DNA of 64,000 bases. Origin: Paenibacillus peoriae KCTC 3763. Lineage in GTDB: Bacteria; Bacillota; Bacilli; Paenibacillales; Paenibacillaceae. This document shows, in pieces, positions 37,408 to 45,110 of this stretch. Each line of letters begins with the position of its first letter. Position 1 is the stretch's first letter. Location of the stretch: contig NZ_AGFX01000048.1 of NCBI RefSeq assembly GCF_000236805.1, forward strand, positions 62,001 through 126,000. The letters are read 5' to 3'. The notes under the pieces were generated by a model that worked only from the letters and a program-made list of their open reading frames with translations, did not search any database and was not told the DNA's origin. Made by a program: the position numbers and the translations under genes.

Positions 37408-37854
37408 TCAGGAAACTTTATTCCCTTTGTCAGAAGGGTCTGCTGGCTTTTTCTTTTCCCCGCTCGACTTGGATTCAAAAATGGCTACCGCATTCCGCAA
37501 AATATCCGGCATCGGCACCCCCATTCTGCCCACATTTTCAATAATAGACAGCAGCTCGTTCGCCAAATAAAAGAAAACGACGGCATCCCGGAAATAATGT
37601 GCATCCCCCAGAATACCGTCGATCAGATGAGCCACCGTAATCATCAAAAACACCGTAACCTTGCGAAAAACACCATAATAGCCTTGGCGGCTTTTCAATT
37701 GCCCATTAATCCAGGCCGCCGCCCAGCCGGTGAAAAAGTCGATAATGACCATCCATAACAACAACGTCAGCATTGTCGTCCACCCTCCGAAAAAATAACC
37801 GATCAGGGTCCCCGTGGAAAACCCCAGCCAAATCTGATCGATTTTTTCATGCAT
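37408..37854 (-). CDS. Phage-type holin (TcdE/holin family 4)
   Basis: A 148-residue protein with three hydrophobic segments: GFSTGTLIGYFFGGWTTMLT, LLLWMVIIDFFTGWAAAWI, and VTVFLMITVAHLIDGIL. The D-F-F-T-G motif and following LKSRQGYYGVFRK are typical of the toxin-secretion/phage-lysis holin family that includes TcdE. The tail is charged (KKKPADPSDKGNK), as usual for holins. It should form the membrane lesion that lets the GH25 lysozyme reach the wall. Confidence 0.9.
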   Translation of the reverse strand: MHEKIDQIWLGFSTGTLIGYFFGGWTTMLTLLLWMVIIDFFTGWAAAWINGQLKSRQGYYGVFRKVTVFLMITVAHLIDGILGDAHYFRDAVVFFYLANELLSIIENVGRMGVPMPDILRNAVAIFESKSSGEKKKPADPSDKGNKVS

Positions 37855-37887
37855 ATTTGTTCCCCCTTTTGAATCAAGGTGTAAAAT

Positions 37888-37914
37888 GAATGCCCTTGGT
37901 TAATACAAGGGCAT
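37888..37914 (-). terminator. Hairpin upstream of the holin gene
   Basis: ATGCCCTTG and its complement form a 9-bp stem with a 6-8 base loop. On the minus strand it precedes the holin by ~35 bases with only a weak T stretch (TCATTTTAC). It may attenuate lysis gene expression relative to tail genes, or stabilise the mRNA. Confidence 0.5.
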
Positions 37915-37965
37915 AGAAAACACGCTCTGGCATAAAAAATACGCCTTGCGGCGCTGTTCATGATT

Positions 37966-38103
37966 TTATGCTGTTCTGTTTATAACTTCCGACACGATCG
38001 GTTTTAGATTGAATAGATTAGGCACCTCATCCAACTTATACGTGCCGGTCATGACCAAACTAATCCAAACCTTGACCAAACCGCTATTAGGCGTAAATGT
38101 CAT
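37966..38103 (-). CDS. Small phage-tail-locus protein, CD1375/XkdX-like (45 aa)
   Basis: A 45-codon frame beginning MTFTPNSGLVKVWISLVM and ending SEVINRTA. Its ATG overlaps the stop of the preceding small gene (ATGA), so it is translationally coupled. Small proteins of this size and pattern (V-W-x-x-L-V/I-x-x-G, x-D-E-V-P) lie after tail fibre genes in many Firmicute tail loci, sometimes annotated as XkdX or CD1375 family. Function unknown; a fibre or lysis accessory is possible. Confidence 0.6.
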   Translation of the reverse strand: MTFTPNSGLVKVWISLVMTGTYKLDEVPNLFNLKPIVSEVINRTA

Positions 38104-38258
38104 CGCTGCACTGTAATGGTGTACATGAATTCGTCACCTGGCTTATACTTTTCCGACTTGGCCACCGCGTACCCTTCTGGCGCTGTCGGCTCTGCGGTCG
38201 TAATGGCCACCACGCTGCCGGTTTCCTTGTGATATTGCACATAATTGTAATCAGACAT
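38100..38258 (-). CDS. Small tail-locus protein (52 aa), function unknown
   Basis: ATG 38258 has a perfect AGGAGG seven bases upstream, and the frame runs 52 codons: MSDYNYVQYHKETGSVVAIT, then TAEPTAPEGYAVAKSEKYKP and GDEFMYTITVQR. It is short, acidic-to-neutral and without membrane segments. It lies directly after the fibre gene cluster and overlaps the next small gene by four bases. The strong ribosome binding site and the coupling support a real gene. Not recognised. Confidence 0.7.
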   Translation of the reverse strand: MSDYNYVQYHKETGSVVAITTAEPTAPEGYAVAKSEKYKPGDEFMYTITVQR

Positions 38259-38273
38259 GATCGCACCTCCTTA

Positions 38274-38861
38274 TTAAATGTATGTCCAGCTATTGCTGCC
38301 GTTCCAAATTTCCCGGCCATCCAATAAAATGCGGTAAAGTCTTACCCGTTTCCAATAGGTTGCATCGCCATTGACGGAAGCATGGGCGCGTAAATAGTAG
38401 TATCCGGACAATCCGGCTACATTCAAGCTTTTTGTGGCTCTTGATACTCGGAGACCCTGATACGTCCGGGCGTTAAATGTACTACCGTCGCCCATCTGCT
38501 CCTTCGACGCAATGAAAATAGCATCGGACCTAGAATCTATTGAACCTTCTAGTGCGAAATCAAAATCAACGTAGGTAACATTGGTCAGATCCACTAGTGT
38601 ATTTGTCACCACGGCAGCATCCCCACCGCCGGTATTTGGATTGTATGCGTACAATTCCACATGGTCCGCCTGTTTGCTCACGTATGAATTACTTCCCCAT
38701 ATGCCCCCTTGCCGCAAAGTCAGGGCTGCAGTCCAAACAGGACGCCATGCTCCCGACACTTTAACCCATATATTTTGTACCTTCTTCCACGATCCCGAAA
38801 CCTTGACGGATACTCCACTGGGCGTTTTCCACGCCCCATTAACTTTAGTACCTAGAGCCAT
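38274..38861 (-). CDS. Tail fibre-associated protein with Trp-rich repeats
   Basis: A 195-residue protein. The first ~50 residues contain three V-x-G-x-W-K/R repeats: VNGAWKTPSG, VSGSWKKVQN and VSGAWRPVW, a pattern common in phage receptor-binding or tail-tip proteins. The rest looks like a beta-rich domain (YVDFDFALEGSIDSRSDAIF). It follows the pyocin-knob fibre gene by 18 bases, so it is likely part of the second fibre set. Exact role unknown. Confidence 0.7.
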   Translation of the reverse strand: MALGTKVNGAWKTPSGVSVKVSGSWKKVQNIWVKVSGAWRPVWTAALTLRQGGIWGSNSYVSKQADHVELYAYNPNTGGGDAAVVTNTLVDLTNVTYVDFDFALEGSIDSRSDAIFIASKEQMGDGSTFNARTYQGLRVSRATKSLNVAGLSGYYYLRAHASVNGDATYWKRVRLYRILLDGREIWNGSNSWTYI

Positions 38862-38879
38862 ACAATGCGCCCCCTCTAT

Positions 38880-39668
38880 TTATTGATATTGAAACCAAAT
38901 GTCTCCATCATTTCCTCCTGATGGGGTGGCAGGCGAAACGATCATATTTCTAGCCACAGACTTTAAATAATCGACCTCTGCTCTCGTAGGGTTCCAGGTC
39001 CAACCACTCCAAGCTCCACCTCTTTTATATCTGGAGTATACATCTACGTTATTAAAGTTGTAGGCTACTTGTATAAACCAGTCAGTATTGTGCTTTATAT
39101 TTTCGACCCAATACCATTCACCATTCGGTGCATTTCCCATACTAGATCCCATGTACCAGCCTGTAGGACGGTCGACGTTTAAATCCTGTCCTGAAATATT
39201 TTGCGCAGATCCATCATCGGCTGTGACCTTAACCCGCTGACCACTAACCGCCAAATCGTATGCTGCTTTGACTGCGCTTGGGGTTGCCGCCTGATCCGTT
39301 GCTATACTGCTCACCGAGTTGTTCAGTTGAGTAATTCCTCTGGCCTGCGTGGTCGCACTTGGCAGATCTGATGTACTATGCGTATGGCTCTTCGGTGCTG
39401 CGTACTGCTCAGTGTAAGCTTTGGCATTAGCCTGCGCAGCATTCCACCCCGCTTGCTTGGCAGCAGTGACATGTAGATCCTTATCGGCCACATGATCGTC
39501 CAACGCTTTCTTGGAAGCAACACCGTTTCCAGCCGGATCCTTTTTGATGCTTTCAATCTGCGCGGCCAGTTCCTGGTCATTCGTGTACAGAGTATCAATT
39601 GGTACATTTAGAACATCCGCATGTCCCTGATCAGTAGTAACAAATCTGCGTGGCTGTTGTATACTCAT
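38880..39668 (-). CDS. Tail fibre protein with pyocin-knob-like C-terminus (fibre set B)
   Basis: A 262-residue fibre. Residues ~1-60 form a helical attachment segment (LYTNDQELAAQIESIKKD). The middle has the H-x-H-S-x-x-L-P-x-A-T-x-x-x-x-G-I-T-Q-L pattern of tail-fibre repeats (SHTHSTSDLPSATTQARGIT) [then QLNNS]. The C-terminal ~100 residues, with GWYMGSSMGNAPNGEWYW and YSRYKRGGAWSGW, match pyocin-knob-like receptor-binding modules. It should recognise a target cell-surface glycan. Encoded downstream of the second XkdU, so it probably attaches through that adaptor. Confidence 0.85.
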   Translation of the reverse strand: MSIQQPRRFVTTDQGHADVLNVPIDTLYTNDQELAAQIESIKKDPAGNGVASKKALDDHVADKDLHVTAAKQAGWNAAQANAKAYTEQYAAPKSHTHSTSDLPSATTQARGITQLNNSVSSIATDQAATPSAVKAAYDLAVSGQRVKVTADDGSAQNISGQDLNVDRPTGWYMGSSMGNAPNGEWYWVENIKHNTDWFIQVAYNFNNVDVYSRYKRGGAWSGWTWNPTRAEVDYLKSVARNMIVSPATPSGGNDGDIWFQYQ

Positions 39669-39680
39669 ACTTTTTCCTCC

Positions 39681-40070
39681 TTAATAAATGTCATCAATTT
39701 CGAAAACAAACTCCATATCACTGTCCTTGACCTTGTTGCTCATCGTACGAACGGCCGTCAGCTTGCCCGCTGAATCTACTAAAGCAAGCTCATTAATCGT
39801 TTCTCCGGCCAATTCGGTTTCCGCAAGTGAGCAGATATAGCGGATTGTCGCAGGGGCAATGAATTCATAGCTGGTAATATCCTTCTGGACGAGCTCCTTT
39901 TTCAACGTCTGCTCCGTTCCGTCCAAAGGCAGTGGCTTCCCCACTTGATCTACACCTCCGCTGCCAAACGCCATTTTTACCACTTTTGTGAGCGTTCCTC
40001 CCTCAGCACGAGCACGTGCCATTTGTTCTCTTGCGTAAGCAGTCGTAATTGTCAGAACTTGTTCTGCCAT
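39681..40070 (-). CDS. Tail-collar/fibre N-terminal domain protein (fibre set B)
   Basis: A 129-residue protein from ATG 40070 (MAEQVLTITTAYAREQMARA), with AAAGG about nine bases upstream. The frame is open back to 40205 but the extra codons overlap xkdU-2 and lack a site. The region GGTLTKVVKMAFGSGGVDQ and then IRYICSLAETELAGETINEL with ALVDSAGKL matches the phage tail-collar fibre family (DUF3751-like), which attaches fibres to the baseplate in P2-type phages. It lies between the second XkdU and the knob fibre, so it is likely the connector. Confidence 0.78.
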   Translation of the reverse strand: MAEQVLTITTAYAREQMARARAEGGTLTKVVKMAFGSGGVDQVGKPLPLDGTEQTLKKELVQKDITSYEFIAPATIRYICSLAETELAGETINELALVDSAGKLTAVRTMSNKVKDSDMEFVFEIDDIY

Positions 40071-40182
40071 GCTTACCATCCTTTCTACTTCAAAATTAAA
40101 GTTTATTCTTGGCAAATTAGTTTGCAAGGCAGCCATGCTCGTTTTCAAGCTATTGCCAGTGCTGAATGAGCTGCATACATTT

Positions 40183-40974
40183 TTAGACGGAAACAATTGT
40201 CTCACTTGAGCTTAGCATCTGGCTGCCGTCCAGTCTCATACTGCCATCTAACTTCCAATAATGGTCTCGAATCTTCATACTGCCTTCCTGATGATTATTC
40301 ACATGATGCATAATGGCCAGCTTCATTCGGTTCAAATTTCGTAGACGTTCCCCAGTCCATCCGGACAATGAAGCTACTCCGTTGAGTAACTCAACGCCAT
40401 CCAAATACCAAGGTTGTCCACCAAAAAAGCGAACTCTCGAACGTAATCGAATACGAGAAACGATTTCATTCTCATGAAGAAATGCAAGCCTGATCTTGTT
40501 ATTCATATAAAAAGCAAGATGAGCAGGCTTAATATCCTCGATGATCTTTTTGAAATCAACCATATTTTCAGGGATACGGTTTTCAAAGCTTATACCAAAC
40601 TTGTACTCGGTCGGATCAAAATTTACTTGTCCATCGACACCAAATGTGTTCATGATTTTCCGAATTAAATCCCCTGAAAATTTGCCACTCCCGCGGAGCT
40701 TCGATTCCACAACGGATCGTCGTTGCTCCAGTGGCTTTTCCAAATGAATCGGGATGCCTAGCTCCATCTCCCAACGTTCCAGCGCCCAAGTGGCAGTACG
40801 AACAAAAAACTGGGCTAACGTATCATCGAGCGCGAGATATAGAGCATCCAACTCGCTACCCTTGACATCCATATCGGCGTGCATGACACGGGATGCTTCG
40901 TAATAGGCTGGAAGATAGGAAAATAGCTCCCGGCCTCGTACGCTGTTCATTTGATTTTTTATATCACTGCCCAT
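40183..40974 (-). CDS. xkdU: XkdU-like baseplate-fibre adaptor, second copy, with C-terminal extension
   Basis: A 263-residue paralogue of the protein at 44484-45110: over ~71 aligned N-terminal residues (from DIK to MELGI) I count 13 differences. It shares RGRELFSYLPAYYEASRVM and GSELDALYLALDDTLAQFFV with the other copy, the YmfQ/DUF2313 (P2 gpI-like) pattern. From ~165 on it differs: an extension carries two Y/W-x-L-D-G repeats (PWYLDGVELLNG, HYWKLDGSMRLDG). Just upstream lies a vestige of the xkdT 3' end, so it arose by tandem duplication. The start ATG corresponds to the GTG 45104 of copy 1. It probably mounts fibre set B. Confidence 0.87.
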   Translation of the reverse strand: MGSDIKNQMNSVRGRELFSYLPAYYEASRVMHADMDVKGSELDALYLALDDTLAQFFVRTATWALERWEMELGIPIHLEKPLEQRRSVVESKLRGSGKFSGDLIRKIMNTFGVDGQVNFDPTEYKFGISFENRIPENMVDFKKIIEDIKPAHLAFYMNNKIRLAFLHENEIVSRIRLRSRVRFFGGQPWYLDGVELLNGVASLSGWTGERLRNLNRMKLAIMHHVNNHQEGSMKIRDHYWKLDGSMRLDGSQMLSSSETIVSV

Positions 40975-41047
40975 TGATACTCACATCCCCAGCTCTGCCG
41001 CCTGACCGAAATTGAATCCTTTTAAAAGGATTCATTCTTTCATACAT
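40964..41047 (-). CDS. 27-aa small ORF overlapping the start of xkdU copy 2
   Basis: ATG 41047 follows AGGAGG at an ideal distance, giving MYERMNPFKRIQFRSGGRAG and then DVSINGQ and a stop that overlaps the xkdU-2 start by 11 bases. Its second half is the out-of-frame residue of the duplicated xkdT end. It may be translated and drive coupled translation of xkdU-2, which itself lacks a strong ribosome binding site. Confidence 0.45.
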   Translation of the reverse strand: MYERMNPFKRIQFRSGGRAGDVSINGQ

Positions 41048-41089
41048 GCTTATTCCTCCTTTGGGTACAGGATGTTTTTGCTCTGTTCT

Positions 41090-41356
41090 CTATACTGTTT
41101 TCTTGCGGAAAATAGAGCTAAACCATTTAACCGAATCTCGCTGTGCATTGGAAACCTCCATAGATGACGAATCCTCTACGCTATCCAGTACCAGATCAGA
41201 ACGATGGGATAAAACGATTTCCATCACTTGTTTACGTTGTTTTTCATCTAAAGCGTAGCTTCCAATGATGGTCGCTATATCGCCCTCCCCCTGGTCATAA
41301 CGGGTAATACAAGCACGAGCACAAATACGCAATTGAGTCTCTGTTAGAGTTGCCAT
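41090..41356 (-). CDS. Hypothetical tail-locus protein (88 aa)
   Basis: An 88-residue protein starting MATLTETQLRICARACITRY, rich in charged residues and helical in character, with a serine stretch (VEDSSSMEVS) and a basic end (IFRKKTV). AGAGGTGA lies upstream of the ATG at a rather long distance. It is the last gene of fibre set A and precedes the second XkdU. Not recognised; a fibre chaperone or anchor is possible from position only. Confidence 0.6.
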   Translation of the reverse strand: MATLTETQLRICARACITRYDQGEGDIATIIGSYALDEKQRKQVMEIVLSHRSDLVLDSVEDSSSMEVSNAQRDSVKWFSSIFRKKTV

Positions 41357-41427
41357 AGTGATGACTTCACCTCTTTTGTATAAATTTTGTTGCTATATAT
41401 AGCAGTATCAATCAGAGTCAGTACACG

Positions 41428-41898
41428 TCATTTTCTTGTATTACCAAGCAAGAGGTGAGTCAGTGTCACTTCGAGATCTGCTATTCGTTGCTTCAATTGA
41501 TCTGCCTCACTTGATTGTTGCTCCGCTTCTCGTGTAAGTTCCTTGATTGCTTCAGCACTTAATCCTTCACTCCAAAATGTTGTCGGGTCTCTTTGTGTCA
41601 GCTTTTCATCATATTCTGCTTCATAAGCCAACCAGCCTTGAATGTCAAAACGAGGATGATATAATCCCGGTGGCACTGGAATACCAACGGTATAGCCTGC
41701 AGGGATGTTTTCTGAATTCGCTTCATTTTTAGCACTCGAATTATTGTCAGTAAGCTTATAGTTTTCTTGCTGCTGGTCTGTATCAGATAGCGTGAGTGAA
41801 GATGGGACATAAAAAGGGACGATACCCGAAAAGGCATCGTCCACCAACTCGTCCTCCAGATAGAGGCCGTCTTTATTTACTTTTACGACTGCTTTCAT
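41428..41898 (-). CDS. Probable tail fibre assembly protein (fibre set A)
   Basis: A 156-residue protein from ATG 41898 (MKAVVKVNKDGLYLEDELV) with GGAGG seven to nine bases upstream; the longer frame from 41940 overlaps the fibre gene. The N-terminal part is beta-like, the middle has VPPGLYHPRFDIQGWLAYEA, and the C-terminus is helical or coiled coil (AIKELTREAEQQSSEADQL, then KQRIADLEVTLTHLLLG). Its place directly after a long fibre gene and the coiled-coil C-terminus fit a fibre assembly chaperone or a fibre base. Family not recognised with certainty. Confidence 0.6.
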   Translation of the reverse strand: MKAVVKVNKDGLYLEDELVDDAFSGIVPFYVPSSLTLSDTDQQQENYKLTDNNSSAKNEANSENIPAGYTVGIPVPPGLYHPRFDIQGWLAYEAEYDEKLTQRDPTTFWSEGLSAEAIKELTREAEQQSSEADQLKQRIADLEVTLTHLLLGNTRK

Positions 41899-41911
41899 GT
41901 GTTGTCCTCCC

Positions 41912-44482
41912 CTACTTTTCCGCCAAAAATTGTAAAGCATTCAGAGCTAATAAATTATTTTGCCCGTTTATACCGATAAGGACATTTCCTGATGTATCAA
42001 TTATCATTTCGGTTTGATTTATCCCTGTAGAGGAAGAATTAGAATAAACTCCTATCCTTATGTTGGTTACTGGTCTATAGCCTGTTGGTAGCCTGAATAT
42101 TACTGTGCCAGGTGATGTGACGCCATTTTTCACACTGCCTCTGATCCTAACGATGCCATAGGAGTCCTTATAGAACCCTGTCGCTCCATCTCCGTCAACC
42201 CACCCGTTAAGCAATGTAGGGGCAAGCCACGACGGGTTATTCTTATCCGCTTTCTTATTCTCCACGACAGACAAGCGCGTACTATTCTGCTGTAAGCTAT
42301 CTACCAAATCAAGCAGCAGCGTCTTTTCGTTAATTGCGTAAGAACCTCTAAAAGAAACCATAGGCGACTTGTCCAGCATAAGGTAGGTGACGCTGTAGGC
42401 TGCTGTAATGTCGTGGGCCAAATCGCTCTGTTGAGCTATCGCCCCAGCGTTCGTTACTTGGCTGTTGGTTATATTCCAAGATTCGTTGTCCTTTTGATTG
42501 TTTTTGTATACAGCTAGTATTTTCAGCACTTTATTTTTAAGCACCGACGTTTCCCATCCTGGCGAACCGTTATTTATGTTCCAATATTTATTGGCCTCCT
42601 GATATGGTGTGCTTCGTTCGCGCAATATAATGCCTGTGCCTACTTCTATCTGATTACCTTCCTCTGTAACTGTTAGCTGTCCCTCAGATACGATAGACTC
42701 AATTGTAGGCGTTGCGAGTTGGTATATAAGTCGGTAAGGAGTGTACCCCGCATAAGTGACAGACGGCAACGTTTGAGTGTAATTAGCTGCACCGACGCGC
42801 TGAACCCAATATTTCGTGCCTGTGCCGTTGTAGGTTGCAGTAGCAGCTACTTGCGCTTGTGCTGGTGTGTAAACATTAGCATCGTACATCTTCCAGCCCA
42901 TAAAATAGGCCTTAATCTCTTCCGCACTTGGTAGGTAACTGTCACCCCATCCACTGTCTGCACCAAAGATAGAAACATAGAGATGCTCATTAGTAGATGA
43001 GGGAGCAGTCCCCGTGTAAATTTGGTCTCCGTTACTAAGCGTGGCTGTGCTATTTGTTAAGAGTTTTCCATCAAACTTAACTGCTACTTTAGAGTTTTCA
43101 ACATTCCGAGACAATGCGTTCTCAACTCCAACTTGCACGAATCCTGTTCTCATCGCTTGAAGCACCCACGGTAGCAAACCGTCCAGCGTCAAGCCTTGCC
43201 ATTTCTTAACTTTGTAGTATTGCCCATTACGCTCAAAGACGATATCAGCATTAGTGCCTGTAGCTGAATCAGCGTACAGGTCCGTTTGCAGCGCAAGTAT
43301 GGAATCTTCACGTGGTTTGAATGGTTTGGCTGTGCTGCCGATGTTGAGCATAGGGTTTGTAAACGTGAAGGTGCCTGTCTTTTCTTTAGTTATATACGTT
43401 TCGACTAAAATGTAATTGCAGTTTGAAGGTGTCTTAAAAGTCCCATCTGCCGTATCAATACTTGCTGCTTCCGTAAATGTAACTCCATCAGCGGAAAACC
43501 ATACCCTCATATTTACTCCCTCACTACCATTTTTTAAATAGTAGTTTGTGTTGGGCAATGCTGGCAGCACCGGAGATGAACAAGACTCAGGCACAGTTGT
43601 GCCCGTTTTGGTATGCGTTAAGCTATACGGCCCTAAAATTTTGGCATTTGCATGGATGCGCGTCCACTCATAAAATGGCGGTAATAAATTCTCGCCGTAT
43701 CGGATCGCGTATGGATTACGTACAGGCATTACACTATCTACATATGGATACTTAGCATCAATTTGCTCCCCTGTCATCTCCGCTAATGCAGCGTATTCGC
43801 TTGCTGAAATTTCATATACACGCACAGCTTCAAAATAGGAATACTGTCCTTCAGTACCCCATGTTGCTAAATCTATGCTTGAGGTTAAATCGCTAGTAGG
43901 AGCCAGCCTGAACCACGTTGTAGTAAATTTAGTTTTATCCGTAACTTTCGTTCCTCCTAGAATACCCGGGGCAGATATTCCCGCATTTGTAGCATTGCCT
44001 ACTTTCGCCCTTGCGATTGCAACGTAATATTTTCCGGCCAAGAATTTAAAATTGCTATAAAATCCTACCCCCACTGTATATCCAGAGCTAATCGTTACTT
44101 TTAACGAATTAAGCATTGTTCCTTTATTCGAAGTATCCAACACTAGATCGGATTGATAGGGGAGTACCCCTGTTAAGCTACTTAAATTACCCCATCGCCC
44201 CAACAAATTTACCAACGTACGCCCGCTCAACCCCGTCAGCGAAAATGGCGCGGCCTTTTCCGCATGAACAATCTGCACCCCAGGTTCCAGAGTTACCGCC
44301 TTACGCTCCGCCGTATCCAGACGCTTTTTGATCGCATTTACACCATCATTCACATCACCTGCAAATTCATCTACCGCGCGCCAGTTTTGATCCAGATACT
44401 TATCCAGATCAAAATACGTTGTTTTCGGCGACGTACGGTCAATTTGATTTAAGCCAAGATTTGGTGTTTTTTCGCTTGCCAT
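41912..44482 (-). CDS. Long tail fibre protein (fibre set A)
   Basis: An 856-residue fibre from ATG 44482 (MASEKTPNLGLNQIDRTSPK), one base after the first XkdU stop, with GGAGG upstream. Residues 1-60 (TYFDLDKYLDQNWRAVDEF) are the usual baseplate attachment end, followed by a short coiled coil. The centre is rich in beta and aromatic residues with jelly-roll-like stretches (LVLDTSNKGTMLNSLKVTIS). A heptad segment near 770 (LLLDLVDSLQQNSTRLSVVE) precedes a C-terminal tip domain (YKDSYGIVRIRGSVKNG, IFRLPTGYRP). It should be the receptor-binding fibre mounted by XkdU copy 1. Confidence 0.87.
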   Translation of the reverse strand: MASEKTPNLGLNQIDRTSPKTTYFDLDKYLDQNWRAVDEFAGDVNDGVNAIKKRLDTAERKAVTLEPGVQIVHAEKAAPFSLTGLSGRTLVNLLGRWGNLSSLTGVLPYQSDLVLDTSNKGTMLNSLKVTISSGYTVGVGFYSNFKFLAGKYYVAIARAKVGNATNAGISAPGILGGTKVTDKTKFTTTWFRLAPTSDLTSSIDLATWGTEGQYSYFEAVRVYEISASEYAALAEMTGEQIDAKYPYVDSVMPVRNPYAIRYGENLLPPFYEWTRIHANAKILGPYSLTHTKTGTTVPESCSSPVLPALPNTNYYLKNGSEGVNMRVWFSADGVTFTEAASIDTADGTFKTPSNCNYILVETYITKEKTGTFTFTNPMLNIGSTAKPFKPREDSILALQTDLYADSATGTNADIVFERNGQYYKVKKWQGLTLDGLLPWVLQAMRTGFVQVGVENALSRNVENSKVAVKFDGKLLTNSTATLSNGDQIYTGTAPSSTNEHLYVSIFGADSGWGDSYLPSAEEIKAYFMGWKMYDANVYTPAQAQVAATATYNGTGTKYWVQRVGAANYTQTLPSVTYAGYTPYRLIYQLATPTIESIVSEGQLTVTEEGNQIEVGTGIILRERSTPYQEANKYWNINNGSPGWETSVLKNKVLKILAVYKNNQKDNESWNITNSQVTNAGAIAQQSDLAHDITAAYSVTYLMLDKSPMVSFRGSYAINEKTLLLDLVDSLQQNSTRLSVVENKKADKNNPSWLAPTLLNGWVDGDGATGFYKDSYGIVRIRGSVKNGVTSPGTVIFRLPTGYRPVTNIRIGVYSNSSSTGINQTEMIIDTSGNVLIGINGQNNLLALNALQFLAEK

Positions 44483-44483
44483 G

Positions 44484-45110
44484 TTATGCGCCACCTCCCA
44501 GATATCTATCCTGTGTTGTATGTTCATTTTCATAGAGGGTCATAGACTCGACCTCGGCAATGGTCAGGTAGCGTAATTTGTACTCAACTGCCATGTGAGC
44601 AGGCTTGATCTCCTCGATGGCTGCCTTCAGGTCATCCACGTTGGGCGGAATCCCGATGGTATCGATAAATTTGACCGTGAATCCCCATTCAGCCGGGTGA
44701 AAAGTAACATCTACCGTGCCTCCGTCATACGCTTCGGCTACATTTTTGACAAGCCGGCCGGAAAAAGTTCCGGCCCCTCGCAGCTTCGATTCCACGACTG
44801 CGCGTCGCTGATCCAAAAGCTTTGCCAGGTCGGTCTCGATACCCAGCTCCATTTCCCAGCGTTCCAATCCCCACGTGGCGGTACGTACGAAAAACTGCCC
44901 CACCGTTGCATCCATTGCGAGATACAAGGCGTCCAATTCGCTGCCCTTCGCATCCATATCAGAACGCATCACACGTGAGGTTTCATAGTAGGCAGGCAAA
45001 TGAGAAAACAGCTCACGTCCTCGCAAGCTGCTCATTTGATCCTTTATATCCGCTGATACCGCTACCCGGTTGATAAAAGTATCATTATCGTTTGTGTTAC
45101 TCACTGACAC
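44484..45110 (-). CDS. xkdU: XkdU-like baseplate-fibre adaptor, first copy
   Basis: A 208-residue protein of the YmfQ/DUF2313 (P2 gpI-like) family: RGRELFSHLPAYYETSRVMR, then GSELDALYLAMDATVGQFFV and RRAVVESKLRGAGTFSG. The C-terminal part has IGIPPNVDDLKAAIEEIKPA. These proteins link the baseplate wedge to the fibres. GTG 45110 or GTG 45104 is the start, within the 3' end of xkdT (14-base overlap). Paralogue of 40183-40974, which lacks this copy's N-terminal SNTNDNDTFINRVAVSA stretch. Followed after one base by the long fibre gene. Confidence 0.9.
   Translation of the reverse strand: MSVSNTNDNDTFINRVAVSADIKDQMSSLRGRELFSHLPAYYETSRVMRSDMDAKGSELDALYLAMDATVGQFFVRTATWGLERWEMELGIETDLAKLLDQRRAVVESKLRGAGTFSGRLVKNVAEAYDGGTVDVTFHPAEWGFTVKFIDTIGIPPNVDDLKAAIEEIKPAHMAVEYKLRYLTIAEVESMTLYENEHTTQDRYLGGGA

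Noticed and set aside
37888-37914. Attachment site for an integrated prophage
   Set aside because: The palindrome is inside the lysis region and has no second copy at the other end of the locus; no integrase gene is present.
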